Source of the DNA: Mycoemilia scoparia
Lineage: Eukaryota; Kickxellomycota; Kickxellomycetes; Kickxellales; Kickxellaceae
Assembly (NCBI GenBank): GCA_027575805.1
Contig: JANBPU010000086.1
Span: 1 to 64,000 of the forward strand
Length of the DNA stretch: 64,000 nucleotides
Direction of reading: 5' to 3'
Shown: piece by piece, positions 54,122 through 64,000 of the stretch
Numbering within the stretch: the first letter of the stretch is position 1
Layout of the letters: each line of letters opens with the position of its first letter
Notes under the pieces: model-generated
The model's database searches: none
Told to the model about the DNA's origin: nothing
What the model saw: the letters and a program-made list of their open reading frames with translations, nothing else
Program-made: the position numbers and the translations under genes

Positions 54122-56203
54122 ATGCGCGAGTCCAACTTTAGCTTTCCTAGCCTCAACAAGGCATGCGTTTCGATCACCTCTGCGCTGTACGACCGGCGCG
54201 CCCTTGACTGCACTGCTGTCCTGCCGCTTGTCAATTCGCTTTCGCACCTTAATTACCTAACTGCCACTTCCAGCCGCATTCGGGAAATTCTTGTCAATGA
54301 CGGGGGCCTTGAGCGTCTCACGCGCATATTGCATAAAACCAATGTCACCCGGGACCAGCTTCACAGCTGGCAATGGACCTTGGCCTTCCAATGCATTGTC
54401 AACATGGGTGTTCGTGGGACCCAGCAGATTCGGACCCGCCTGGTTGAAGTCGGCATCGTGCCTATCCTGGTCGAGATACTGAATGGTTATTTACAAAGCA
54501 TTGAAACTCGAAAGTTACGAGACGAACTGCAAGCGGCCAGTCAGCAGCTTGAGCACCATCGCCTTACTCAAGACAATAGCAATGGACCCCAGGACAAACA
54601 TAATGGTGGCTACGGTAACACCGAGGATCCAAGCCAAATGGAAGAGGATTCCAACGTGATGCTTATCAACGACCCATCGCCCAGTTCGCTTCCTGGACAG
54701 GAACAGAGCCCAATGGCCACAAATATACAGTATGCTGCCATGCGCGATCAGCTAGCAAACAGCAACTCTAGCCAGCAGGTTCTGGTCTCTCAGACCTCGC
54801 CCGAACACCTCGAGGCATCCCGCTTTATGCTGGAAAAGAAGCTGGAGGCTTCACTAAAGGAGCTCAGCAGCTATCAGTACGTAATGTTCCGGAACGACGA
54901 AGTATCCATGTCATTACAGTTGCTCGCCTTTTTAACAAAATACCCCGACTTACGGCAAAAGATTAGCAACCTCAGGATATACAGACTTACGGGAAATGTA
55001 CCGTGGTTGTTCGACAAGAGTGCAAAGTCTATCAACGTATTCCAGTTGGTCGAGAAGTTTACCTACGTTGTTAGCGTTTTCCAGGTCAACTACTGGGCCT
55101 CTACGGTCATGTGCAATAGCTGTCGCAGAGATGAGACCCAAGATGGCCGCAGACAATGCGCCAATCTTCGGTGTCAAAAGTGGGAGGACCATCCCCGTCA
55201 ATTTGCAAAGTGTCGTCGCTGCCGCAAGGCCAAGTATTGTAGCAAAAAATGCCAAAGTGAGGCATGGAAGTCGGGTCACAGATTTTGGTGCTCAGAGCGC
55301 CAGTCGTCTGTAAATGACGATTCTTCGACTTCAACAACATCTGGGCCACACACAAGTCGCAGCCAATTGTCGTTGGATGAGCACCTTCGTCGACAACATC
55401 AGAACCAGCACCGCCATGTACATTTTCATCAGCAGGCACAACCACAACAGCAAGTACAGCCACAGCAGCAGCAGCAACAACAACAACAACAGCCACGGAG
55501 AGCAGCTAATGTGGCTCGGAATGAGCCGACTGTCACTATAGACTTAGACCCACTTAATCCCAACCCAGAGGATTTTGGCAATGCCCAAGCTGTGGTTACA
55601 AACCAGCACCAGAATATGGGCCCACCGCCACAATTCCAACTCCCAGGATTTCAACAGCAGTTCCAGCAGCAGCAGCAGCAGCAGCAGCACCAAGCACTAC
55701 CACCGCAGTCACAACAACAAGCGCTACCACAATTTCAGCAATTCCAACAGTATCAGCAGCAGCAACAATTACAAAATCAGCAACAACAGCCAGCTATGGG
55801 GATGAATCCTAACCCAGGGCAAATGTTTCGCGGCCAAGAAAGTAGACGGGGACCACTAATTGTTGGACATGACCAGATGGAAAGTCTAGAAGAAGCAGAA
55901 GAGCTTATTAGAGGAGATGGTCAAGCAGGAATGGTTGATATGAATATTAACCACCACCACCACCTAACCCCAACAGATAATAATACTAATGGTAATAGTG
56001 CTCATCTTAGTCCACACCAGCAGGAGCAAGAACCGCCACTAAGCCCAAATGTTGCTGCAATCCAGCCTTCAAATTATTCACAACAATCTCAACAGCCATG
56101 GGATGCAAGAGTGATAGTTAGAACTCAGCAGCAGGGACGATCCAGAAGGACAGCTCAAAGATTACGGCAACAGCAACAACAGACTTCTTCTTCGCACATT
56201 TAA
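54122..56203 (+). CDS. MUB1: Mub1/SamB MYND zinc-finger protein
   Basis: Single exon, 693 aa from Met 54122, chosen because SamB/Mub1 proteins start MRxxNFSFP; the frame is open eight codons further up. The N-terminal armadillo-like region is well conserved: MRESNFSFPSLNKACVSITS, ALYDRRALDCTAVLPLVNSL, LVNDGGLERLTRIL. A MYND zinc finger lies at about residues 330-392 (CNSC, CANLRC, FAKCRRCRKAKYCSKKCQSE, HRFWC). The C-terminal third is low-complexity with several poly-Gln runs and a His run. In yeast Mub1 works with the E3 ligase Ubr2 and Rad6 to ubiquitylate Rpn4 and other targets; in Aspergillus SamB affects growth polarity and septation. The first half is more GC-rich than most of the window. 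Confidence 0.92.
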   Translation: MRESNFSFPSLNKACVSITSALYDRRALDCTAVLPLVNSLSHLNYLTATSSRIREILVNDGGLERLTRILHKTNVTRDQLHSWQWTLAFQCIVNMGVRGTQQIRTRLVEVGIVPILVEILNGYLQSIETRKLRDELQAASQQLEHHRLTQDNSNGPQDKHNGGYGNTEDPSQMEEDSNVMLINDPSPSSLPGQEQSPMATNIQYAAMRDQLANSNSSQQVLVSQTSPEHLEASRFMLEKKLEASLKELSSYQYVMFRNDEVSMSLQLLAFLTKYPDLRQKISNLRIYRLTGNVPWLFDKSAKSINVFQLVEKFTYVVSVFQVNYWASTVMCNSCRRDETQDGRRQCANLRCQKWEDHPRQFAKCRRCRKAKYCSKKCQSEAWKSGHRFWCSERQSSVNDDSSTSTTSGPHTSRSQLSLDEHLRRQHQNQHRHVHFHQQAQPQQQVQPQQQQQQQQQQPRRAANVARNEPTVTIDLDPLNPNPEDFGNAQAVVTNQHQNMGPPPQFQLPGFQQQFQQQQQQQQHQALPPQSQQQALPQFQQFQQYQQQQQLQNQQQQPAMGMNPNPGQMFRGQESRRGPLIVGHDQMESLEEAEELIRGDGQAGMVDMNINHHHHLTPTDNNTNGNSAHLSPHQQEQEPPLSPNVAAIQPSNYSQQSQQPWDARVIVRTQQQGRSRRTAQRLRQQQQQTSSSHI
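55440..55790. repeat. CAG/CAA trinucleotide tracts in MUB1
   Basis: Several interrupted CAG/CAA runs (55458-55492, 55656-55690, 55755-55790) encode poly-Gln. Mixed codons suggest ordinary expansion of a disordered region. Confidence 0.8.
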
Positions 56204-57877
56204 CTACTGTATTGTATCTAAAAACAAGCAGGATAATCGGCTCTGTACAGTCATTCACATACAGAGAGAGAGAACCTATTTATACATACAACATGATATA
56301 TTGAAAACAACGCTCTTGGAACGTAGAGCATATCCTCTTCCTACTCCTTTGCCCCTAACTATTATTGTAGTTAATGTAATCGTTGGCATTGGTATTACTT
56401 TGCTAGTTGGTTGGTTGCATAGTCCGACGCCGTGTCTGAAGCAGCTATTCTACCATCACCGCGTAATATGGTTTATTTTACATGCATATAAAAAGTAAAT
56501 ATGCAGGTTGTAACCAGTTGTACCCTATATTAAAATTGTGGCTGTAGCAGCTTTGGATTCCATTATAATCGAAACCGTGTATGTGTGCTGTGTGTATGAC
56601 TGTGGGGGCGATGGTGTAGCGGTTCTCTATTGAACAACAAAGAATATGATTCTATTCCTGTCGATGCTGCTGCTGTGTGTCTGTCTGTAACAATAGTTGT
56701 CGGTCTTTGATGCAAGATTCACACAATGGCCCTTGTGTATAATATCGTGTCTGCCGCTCTCTTGTTCTTTGAGTGTACTTTAGAGACTATTGCATATATG
56801 GTGTAAGATTCCCTTAGAGGCTCTACCTATGTGTGCTATGTGACGACATTCTATCGAACAGAACAGCACATCTATATCTATATTCGAATCCAACTCATCA
56901 GCCACTGTATTATTTAATAGATATTCATTATAATGCCACAGCTACAACATGTATAGACAATTGTATGTACCCACCTCCCCCTCCTCATTACCACCCTAGG
57001 CTTGTCATTCTAACCAACTCATAAACAGAAAAACCACCTCCTTGTATTTGATTTCTTTTTGATACTTTTATATTTTTATATTATTACTATTACTACTCTT
57101 TTTGATGGCCACATTTAGCCATATAATCAACCCCTTACATCTCTTACCTCACATTTTTTGTTTGTCTTTTTAAACTATACCCTAAACTAAACTATATTAT
57201 ACTACCTCTACCTCCTACAACTATTTATATAGTACCTTTCCCCCTTTTTTGCCTATACATTTACATATAATAAAAGATATATGTACCAATGTAAATCCAG
57301 ATTTCTGGGGACTCCATTTTTGCCCAAGACTGTGTGAACTTTGACCACTAGTGAAATTTCACCATACAAAAAATAAAAGTGGCAATTATTATTAATCCTT
57401 TTTTTAAAGAAAAGAAAAAATTGGCTGAGGTTCTTTTTTCTTTATAAAATACCAAATTAATATCTCTCATGCAAAAATCCAAATATGTGTATGTGGATAC
57501 ACATGCCCATATATTATATTTAAAAGAATCGGTGAATTGACTGACTGTTGAGCAAAAAATCGTAAACTTCGAAATTAAATGTGGGTTATTAATTGTATTA
57601 TTCTGAATTTCTTTGGGTTTTTTTTAGAAAAGGAATTTGTTTATACAGCAATCGACGGACGATATTAACATTATCACTGGTTAGTATTGTTTATTATTGT
57701 GGCTGTGATCCCATAGTCAGATTATAACTCAAAAAACCAAGATTCAAACTAATCATCACCATCATCATCGTTGCCATTGTCATTGTCATTGTCAATCTCA
57801 ACCACAGAGCATCAATATCACTACACTACACTCTTTTTTTATCTTTTTCTTTGGATATTATTTTGGAATCAAGAATC
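56204..57877. other. Intergenic gap with family B fragment
   Basis: 1.67 kb, AT-rich, with pyrimidine-rich strings around 57000-57260. A B fragment (57291-57368) holds TTTCTGGGGACTCCATTTTT and GTGAAATTTCACCATAC. No exon supported. CATCACCATCATCATCGTTG precedes the next gene. Confidence 0.45.
57291..57368. mobile_element. Family B fragment
   Basis: Right-hand half of a B element ending AGTGAAATTTCACCATAC; the left half is not visible. Confidence 0.55.
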
Positions 57878-59892
57878 ATGGAATCCAATTCTGATATTGT
57901 GTCTGTATCATCACAGCACATTAATAATGGAAACAATATTGATAGGGGTATTAGTGGTGATGGTGATGGTGATGATAGTACATTGAAGTTCGTGATAGAG
58001 AATTCGTTGGCCTTCAAAGCTACTACTAATAATCACTATTCTGGTCATAGTTTATCAAAAAAGGTATTTATCTATAAACTATTTTATATCATTGTGATGG
58101 TGATTGAATATTCCGGACTTCTTTTGTATTTCCCTCTATATATTTTTAAACATACAAATGCTTATGTGGTATATAGGAAGATAATAATGTCGGACTAAAA
58201 GCTTCTAAAAGATGGTATATGCAACTTGAGTTTTTGTACAGATTGATTCGTGATATTTATAATAATGGTGACAACAATAACATTGACAAGGCAAGTTGTT
58301 TTTAATTTATTTGTGATATTCAAAACACCAATATATACTTCATGCTGTAGTAGTAGTAGTAGTAGTAGTAGTGGGAGTATTAATGCGGTGATGGTGGTGT
58401 ATAGAAAACAGGCATCGTTTATCAAGATCTTGACCAAATCAAATTTGTTACTACCGACCCTACAACTACAACAATAGTGGCTTCAAATGAACAAACAGAA
58501 TTAGTCTCAAAAGAAAATCAAGAATCACTGATGTTGTTGGGAATCGATATTTCAAACAAAGTGAATAATACTAGCAACAAAATTGTTAGGAGAAGGAGTC
58601 ATCGTGAATCTTTAAAAGACAATATGATATTGGATGTAAGTAGTGCTATTTCTAGTAGTAGTAGTAGTAGTAGTGGTTGTAGTAAACAGCCATTGTGGTG
58701 TTGTAAATGTTATTCAAGAATAATAGAACAACCAAAATTTATATTGTTGCTATTGGAGATCATGAATTCAAGTTCTTTCTGCCTAAACTAACTGATCGAC
58801 TTGTATATATCGTAATTATATACAAATGTAGGAAAGTGAAGATGGGTATGGAAACGTTAAAGACATTGAAAATATTTGTCAGAATATTGATTCTGTTTAT
58901 AATCGGGTTAAAACAATGTTGGATCAGAAGGCTACTCTATTATCCACCAGCGAAAACAATAGCAATATGAGTAAAGATTCTCAAATCCCCCAAAAAGAAA
59001 TAACCACAACAGCACACTGTATTGATGATTTATTATTACGAGCAATGAAAAGGAGCAGCGAACATATCTTGGAACTTATCAAAGAGGTTTCTTTGATAGT
59101 CGAGAATACCAACCTACTATTGTTAATAACCTCTTCAAATCAATCATACCAAGATTACACCACCACCACCACCACCAACAACAACAAAGATCAGGATATT
59201 GATGAAGATCAACAAGACTGTAACCTTCATGGGAAACTTGTGGTAGATGGCCTAGTCGAGTATTTCGGTGGATTGATAGAAAGCTTATCAATCAAACTCC
59301 ATATCATATTATTGACCATGAGAACCAGGCTTTATAGTTCCGAGGTTTGTAAATCGTTGAGTAATTTAAGGCAAGTAATAATCATAAGTATTTGTGTAAA
59401 TCTGCTTCTCTATTTTTTGTCGTCATCGTTATCATCATCGTCACCAAAATCATTGCTGTCACATTATACAAACAATGATCTGAATTGTTAATATAATGAA
59501 TAAACATGTGGGTGTGTGTGTGGCATGACGATGGTCAGGAGTTCAATTACAAATAGTATATATACGAATAAATAAAAATTGTTTGTTTTTTATTTATTCG
59601 TATATAAGCGGATCGATTGATTGATAGATAATGTCAAGTGACTATAATAACCAATTAATTAATGTACCATTATATTATATGTATCTTTTTTATTTTTAGA
59701 AAGAGTTTGGAAAACGAAGAATCGAAACTCAATAGTCAGCTGGCTTTAATGAACGAACGACTGGAAGTTTATCATGAGGCTGGAACAGAATTTGTTCAAC
59801 TGGCCAATGTCTATAAAGAAGTTTTGTATGATATCAGTCAAGTCCAAAAAGATATTGAGAGTATATCTCGACTTGACAATAATACTAACTAA
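57878..59892 (+). CDS. Augmin-like (HAUS4-type?) coiled-coil protein, five exons
   Basis: Exons 57878-58063, 58177-58290, 58405-58635, 58832-59370 and 59700-59892, 420 aa, all phases agree. Introns 2 and 4 seem to be GC-AG (AAG|GCAAGT and AAG|GCAAGT); no GT donor keeps the frame there. The N-terminal half is Asn/Ser/Asp-rich with short helices (KRWYMQLEFLYRLIRDIYNN). The last exon reads NERLEVYHEAGTEFVQLANV followed by YKEVLYDISQVQKDIES, which recalls the C-terminus of HAUS augmin subunit 4 (a YH...F..L...Y..L...I...K pattern). Augmin nucleates microtubules on existing ones in the spindle. The assignment is tentative; it may be an unrelated coiled-coil protein. Confidence 0.5.
59559..59606. 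repeat. Perfect 20-bp inverted repeat (hairpin) in intron 4
   Basis: Left arm TATATACGAATAAATAAAAA (59559-59578) and right arm TTTTTATTTATTCGTATATA (59587-59606) are exactly complementary, with an eight-base loop. It lies in the 329-bp intron 59371-59699 of the augmin-like gene and resembles none of the dispersed families. Confidence 0.85.
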
Positions 59893-60200
59893 GGAGAGAG
59901 AGTAAATGGATAATAATACAAATAAATGGCATTATAACATGACTACAAACAAGATGTTTTAATTTTGATGTTGTACAACTCTTTTAAAATCTACACCATC
60001 ATGACCACTATTGTTGTTGTTGTTGTTGTTGTTATCTACTTTTTCCATTTTCTAAAGGAAAAAGGGCAAGATTTTCAGAATGTATAGAAAAGGGAGAGAA
60101 AATTATTTTAGGAGAGATTGCAAAAAACAAAAGAACTTGGTCTAATATCTGAAATAAAAAAGTGTTTTTATTGGGCATAATCGATGAAGCATTAGTCAAC

Positions 60201-60304
60201 ATATGAGTTATTATTTTTGAAGGGTGACCTTTTGCTAATCAATTGTGATTGCCCTATAATCGTTGGCTACCAAAAGTCACCCTTCAAAAATTATGATCCA
60301 TATA
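60201..60304. mobile_element. Family A element
   Basis: ATATGAGTTATTATTTTTGA and then AGGGTGACCTTTTG at the left; CCAAAAGTCACCCTTCAAAA and TTATGATCCATAT at the right. The inverted repeat extends to about 30 bp. Confidence 0.8.
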
Positions 60305-61399
60305 TTTAGTTTTTACAAAATTCAAATGGCCGACAGCCCCATCTACTCAAAAAATACCCATCCCTCAATTCATTCATTTATTTTTCTGGGTTTGTATTCC
60401 AATGGACTTATTATCCAATTCTAAAAATTATATATTATTTTTTATAAACTCCTTTTTAGAATTCTATAAAAAAACAACACATGCACAAGTAGCTGCGCCC
60501 TCTATTGCTATCACTATACAAATTTTTAGAGACACATGAGATTTAGATTCACAGCAACTAATTGTTAATGTATGTCAGATCAACAATACATTCTAAATTG
60601 TATACATTGAGCCTGGATACAATTAAATAATTTAGATCAGCTGACAGCTGTTTTTATTTGATAGCTAATTAATCACTTGAAAATAAATGTATGTATTTTT
60701 TTGCTGCGGTGTGTATATATTTATTATATCCCAGGAGTATGGTAGAACAAGCAAAAAATAGATGGATAGGTACATACATACTGGGAAAGTGTGAAAGAGT
60801 GTAACTACCAAAAGTAGATGAGTGACTAGACAAGAAGGAAGAATGATACAGGCCGAGATAAATTGAGTAAGAGAGACAGACAGAGAGAGAAAGGTAGACA
60901 ATGTGTAGTGGATTATTATAACCAGCAAACAATAAAAGCAGCAACAACAGAAACAATGGAAGGTTGTAACTAAATCTATTATCTGAACAATGTGTATCTA
61001 ATATAACATAAATGTATGTGATAGCGAATTCAATTAACGAATTTGGGTAGATATCACATACAGTTATCCATCCTTTCATCGTCTAAAAGTTTGTAATGCT
61101 GAAGGAAGGAAGGAAGGAAGGAAGGAGATGAGGGATGTATAATAAATTGTGCTAAACAAGCAAAAAATGACACTGTATTTATTTATTAGTATTGTTGATA
61201 TTTGAATAATAGAAAAAGTATATCATTAAAGTTCACAAAGCCTTAGACGAAAATGGGTTACAGGAAATTGCATGCCAAATAGCCCATGATTGGGTCAAAG
61301 GTCGGGAGCCCAAAACTGCCAATAAATGAAGTAAAAGAAAATAATTAAAATGCTAAAGTTGAATTTAGTTTTAAGAAAGTCGCTATTAAATTATATGTC

Positions 61400-61565
61400 T
61401 ATCTATACTTATGGCCAAAGTTGACAAGGCTTTAGGCAAAATTGGCCTCCCAGGAGTAGTAGTTGCATATAAAATGGCTGATGATTGGACCAAAATCTGA
61501 TGAGGGTCCATTTCTGCCTACCAAAGACTCGACTCCTGGTGATATCTTCCCTTATACATAACAGG
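61400..61565. mobile_element. Family B element (with a partial copy at 61218-61320)
   Basis: Contains CTTTAGGCAAAATTGGCCTC, CAGGAGTAGTAGTTGCATAT, ATGATTGGACCAAAATCTGA, GAGGGTCCATTTCTGCC and GACTCCTGGTGATATCTTCC. The neighbouring partial copy has AAAGTTCACAAAGCCTTAGA, GGAAATTGCATGCCAAATAG and GATTGGGTCAAAGG. Confidence 0.6.
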
Positions 61566-61986
61566 TGGGGTGTAAAAAAAATGTATGTATGATATTTGGA
61601 AATCCGAATGTACATTATATTGAGACATTTATGTATTTTGATAATATTGTCGGTGTAGCCAGAAGTAGTAGTTGTTATGGACGACAATATTAAACCATAT
61701 AGGATCACGTTATATACTGAGATATATGAATTGCTGCTGCGTGACATGGACGGACGAGGACGCTCATTCACAACACAACACCGATTAATTGATTGTTGAA
61801 ACAATGGAGATGGAATATTATAACAATGGAAGTGCTAGAATGCCAACTCTTTCCTCTCTCTCTCTCTCTCTCTCTCTTTCTTACCTACTGTGCTGTACCG
61901 AAGGCGATGGTAGTGATGGAGGCATAGAATGAAATATGACAAAAAGTTCCTTGGAATAATAATAATAATAATAATAGTAATAGTAA

Positions 61987-63968
61987 TCAGACCCTTTGTG
62001 TAGTCGAAAGTCGGCTTTTGAGGTACAAAAATATCCTTGAAAGCCAAGATCCGACCCATGAAAAGAACTGTTTTATTGGTTCATAGTTTACATCATGGCC
62101 TGGCGATACAGGAACAATAAATTCGCTGATAGGACATGTTTGGTATTTGGTTATAATTACATGCGACGATGGCTGTGTCGTTGTTGATGAAGGTGTTGCT
62201 GGACCAGCACTTTTATTTTCGACACCACCTCGCTTTCTTCTCTGCACCTGACCTTGCTTCTCTATATCATGGCATTGACCATCTATTTGGCTATGTCTTA
62301 TCATATCCTTTGTGATTCTTCTACCTCCAACGGGAGTAGTAATGGTATTGGCGGTTTTACTGGATTCAGATCTGCTCGAAAAAGTATCGGCGCAATGTTT
62401 TTCTGGAAACCAAATGTATACCACGCACAGCTGAACCAATATAGATATACTGAATAAAAGGAACGTGCAGGATTTGGCCTTTTCAATTATAGGGTTGAAT
62501 GATATTGTTGAGATAAATAATGTCCTATACATGTATATACAGCATTAATGAATGTGGAAAATGTCAGTAATTGATTCTGCATTCATCTACTGAGAATAAT
62601 ATAGTTAATAATGATGGTAATAATAACAGTGGTTGTGGTGAGAATAAATGCGAATTTATCATTGTTCTTTCTAGACAAAGCGCCAATCACCACATTATTC
62701 GGCCCACTGCCAATATTATTTTCATTATTATTTTGAATTGTTGTAATCGGTGCCACTGCCGATAACTGAGGTGGCTGTTAGCACACCGACGATTACTTTT
62801 ATAGCTGTAATTGTTGTAGTGGCAACAAGCACTAGAAATGATACTCAGATAGTCCGTAAAGAAGGGGTACTTACAGCCAGAAACAAGCGTTGCCAAGACT
62901 TGTGGCAGATACTATAGCAAATGCTGGCAGCATCTCAGATATGCAGATCCACGGAATTAAAAATACGCCAATATAAAATGCCAGATGCATCACGATTACT
63001 ACATACATGATTAGAAATCAAAGAGATTGGGTGTTAGATGTATTAGTATGTGTGTCTTTATAGACAAGGATTACATGTGTATCACAAAGGAGCAACAGCC
63101 TGTTAAGGAACTGTCGTTTAGTTTTTTTGTGTATGTGGGGGGGAGGGGGGGGTACAGTTTTATAGTGTTTAAAGGGATGCTGCTGGTGGCTATATCATTA
63201 AGAAAAATAGGGATCTCGTCTGGTTTCAAGCCAATTCGAAACCAGTCAACCAGAGACAAACAAACAAGCATCTGTCTGCATATGCGTCCAGCAAGCAGTT
63301 GCCAAAAAAGGGAAGACGCGACAATGATGCTGATTAAACAGCAGAAGAAAGATGAGGGAGAGAGAGAGAGAGAGAGAGAGATGCAAGGTCCAGAGAATTA
63401 ATAATGGACAACAATTATAAATGGCATTGTTACGATATCAATACAATAGCAGTAGTTGCAGGAACATCCATCCACCAACATAGATAGACAAGCCAAACAA
63501 CCATCTCTGCTCGCTCCCTTCCTCCATCTTGCTCTCACTCGCTCATTCCGGTATATAGCCAGGCGAGAGAATTATAGAAAATCATAATGGTTACCTACCC
63601 ATGCAACAGGACAATGTGCCACTGCCCACGGCTTCACCCGCCACGTTGATTAACGAAGCAGCACTCATAACCGCTAAACAAATGACCAGGAGGTGTCGAC
63701 GAAACTGCAGTTCCGGAACGGCAGCCAGGACGTTGACTGCAGATGCAATGATTGTTGTCAGCGCTAAAGCCATCGAAACCCAGCGAATTGGATTAAGCTG
63801 GTCGAATCCTCCCATTTCCGCGCGACCAAGCCTCTTTGTAAAATACTGGGTCGAAAAGAATAATGGATTGAGGGCTCCAGTCAGAGGTATCCATGCCATG
63901 AATACTATGATGCCAAGGACCAATTTTCTTAGAGATGTTGGTGTGTACCTTTGGAATGCCGAAAACAT
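61987..63968 (-). CDS. Polytopic (about 7-span) membrane protein with long cytosolic tail
   Basis: Exons (minus strand): 63599-63968, 62875-62998, 62691-62804 and 61987-62524, phases agree, 381 aa. Hydrophobic segments include LVLGIIVFMAWIPLTGALNP, WVSMALALTTIIASAVNVLA, LLVICLAVMSAASLINVAGE, MHLAFYIGVFLIPWICISEM, AFAIVSATSLGNACFWL, FKIIMKIILAVGRIMWWTLF and CTFLLFSISILVQLCVVYIW. A charged, Ser/Thr-rich C-terminal tail of about 120 residues follows. The number of spans and the tail recall a receptor-type protein, but no conserved GPCR motif is visible and no family is recognised. The start Met at 63968 is near the window edge; an upstream exon outside the window is possible. Intron 1 (62999-63598) contains a (GA)n tract at 63358-63381. 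Confidence 0.6.
63358..63381. repeat. (GA)n microsatellite
   Basis: About 12 GA units in intron 1 of the polytopic membrane protein gene. Confidence 0.85.
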
Positions 63969-64000
63969 TCCTGTAGGACGGAGTGTGGTAGTTGGGTAGC

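Larger units (their letters stand above)
59893..61986. other. 2.1-kb convergent gap with repeats
   Basis: Holds a GTTGTTGTTGTTGTTGTT run (about 60013-60033), family A (60201-60304), two family B copies (61218-61320 partial, 61400-61565), (GAAG)n at 61101-61125, (TC)n at 61854-61877 and (AAT)n at 61956-61976. ORFs in between have no protein character. Confidence 0.5.

Overview
The window looks like nuclear DNA of a fungus, probably an early-diverging, intron-rich lineage; I would not name a genus. The evidence is short GT-AG introns (about 65-310 bp), AT-rich intergenic DNA, and typically fungal genes: a Ste23-type insulysin, an OPT oligopeptide transporter, a Mub1/SamB MYND protein, a Ysc84-type SYLF protein, Tom22 and a small GPI-type surface protein. 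There is no operon structure. Genes lie on both strands, usually with their own promoter gaps.

Layout. 0-5 kb: the 3' end of a tandem-repeat protein, a 98-residue three-exon gene, and a ten-exon INTS9 (Integrator subunit 9) homologue. 5-14 kb: a SYLF protein, a stand-alone Gag-like ORF, a Sad1/USP39 splicing factor, a possible small membrane-protein gene and an OPT transporter. 14-25 kb: an NmrA-like protein, insulysin, RNase P/MRP subunit POP5 and mevalonate diphosphate decarboxylase. 25-36 kb: a synaptojanin-type phosphoinositide phosphatase, an acidic Myb/trihelix-like factor, ribosomal protein eL15, a small membrane protein and Tom22. 37-44 kb: a PPxY membrane protein, the U2 snRNP/RES factor Ist3 (RBMX2), a second trihelix-like protein, a putative secreted protein and a 71-residue GPI-type protein. 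44-64 kb: a tail-anchored coiled-coil protein, a long GC-richer non-coding stretch, Mub1/SamB, an augmin-like coiled-coil protein and a polytopic membrane protein at the right edge.

Several genes belong to RNA metabolism (INTS9, Sad1, Ist3, POP5, eL15), but they are scattered and I see no sign of a dedicated cluster.

Without reference to gene models, three dispersed short repeat families with terminal inverted repeats stand out: family A (about 100-120 bp, ten copies), family B (about 100-165 bp, about eight copies) and family C (about 151 bp, four copies). They sit in introns and intergenic gaps and behave like non-autonomous DNA transposons (MITEs). Splice models were built by eye from GT/AG borders, codon phase and, where possible, protein homology. 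Four introns appear to use GC-AG borders. Coordinates given as spans cover all exons; the exons are listed in the evidence.
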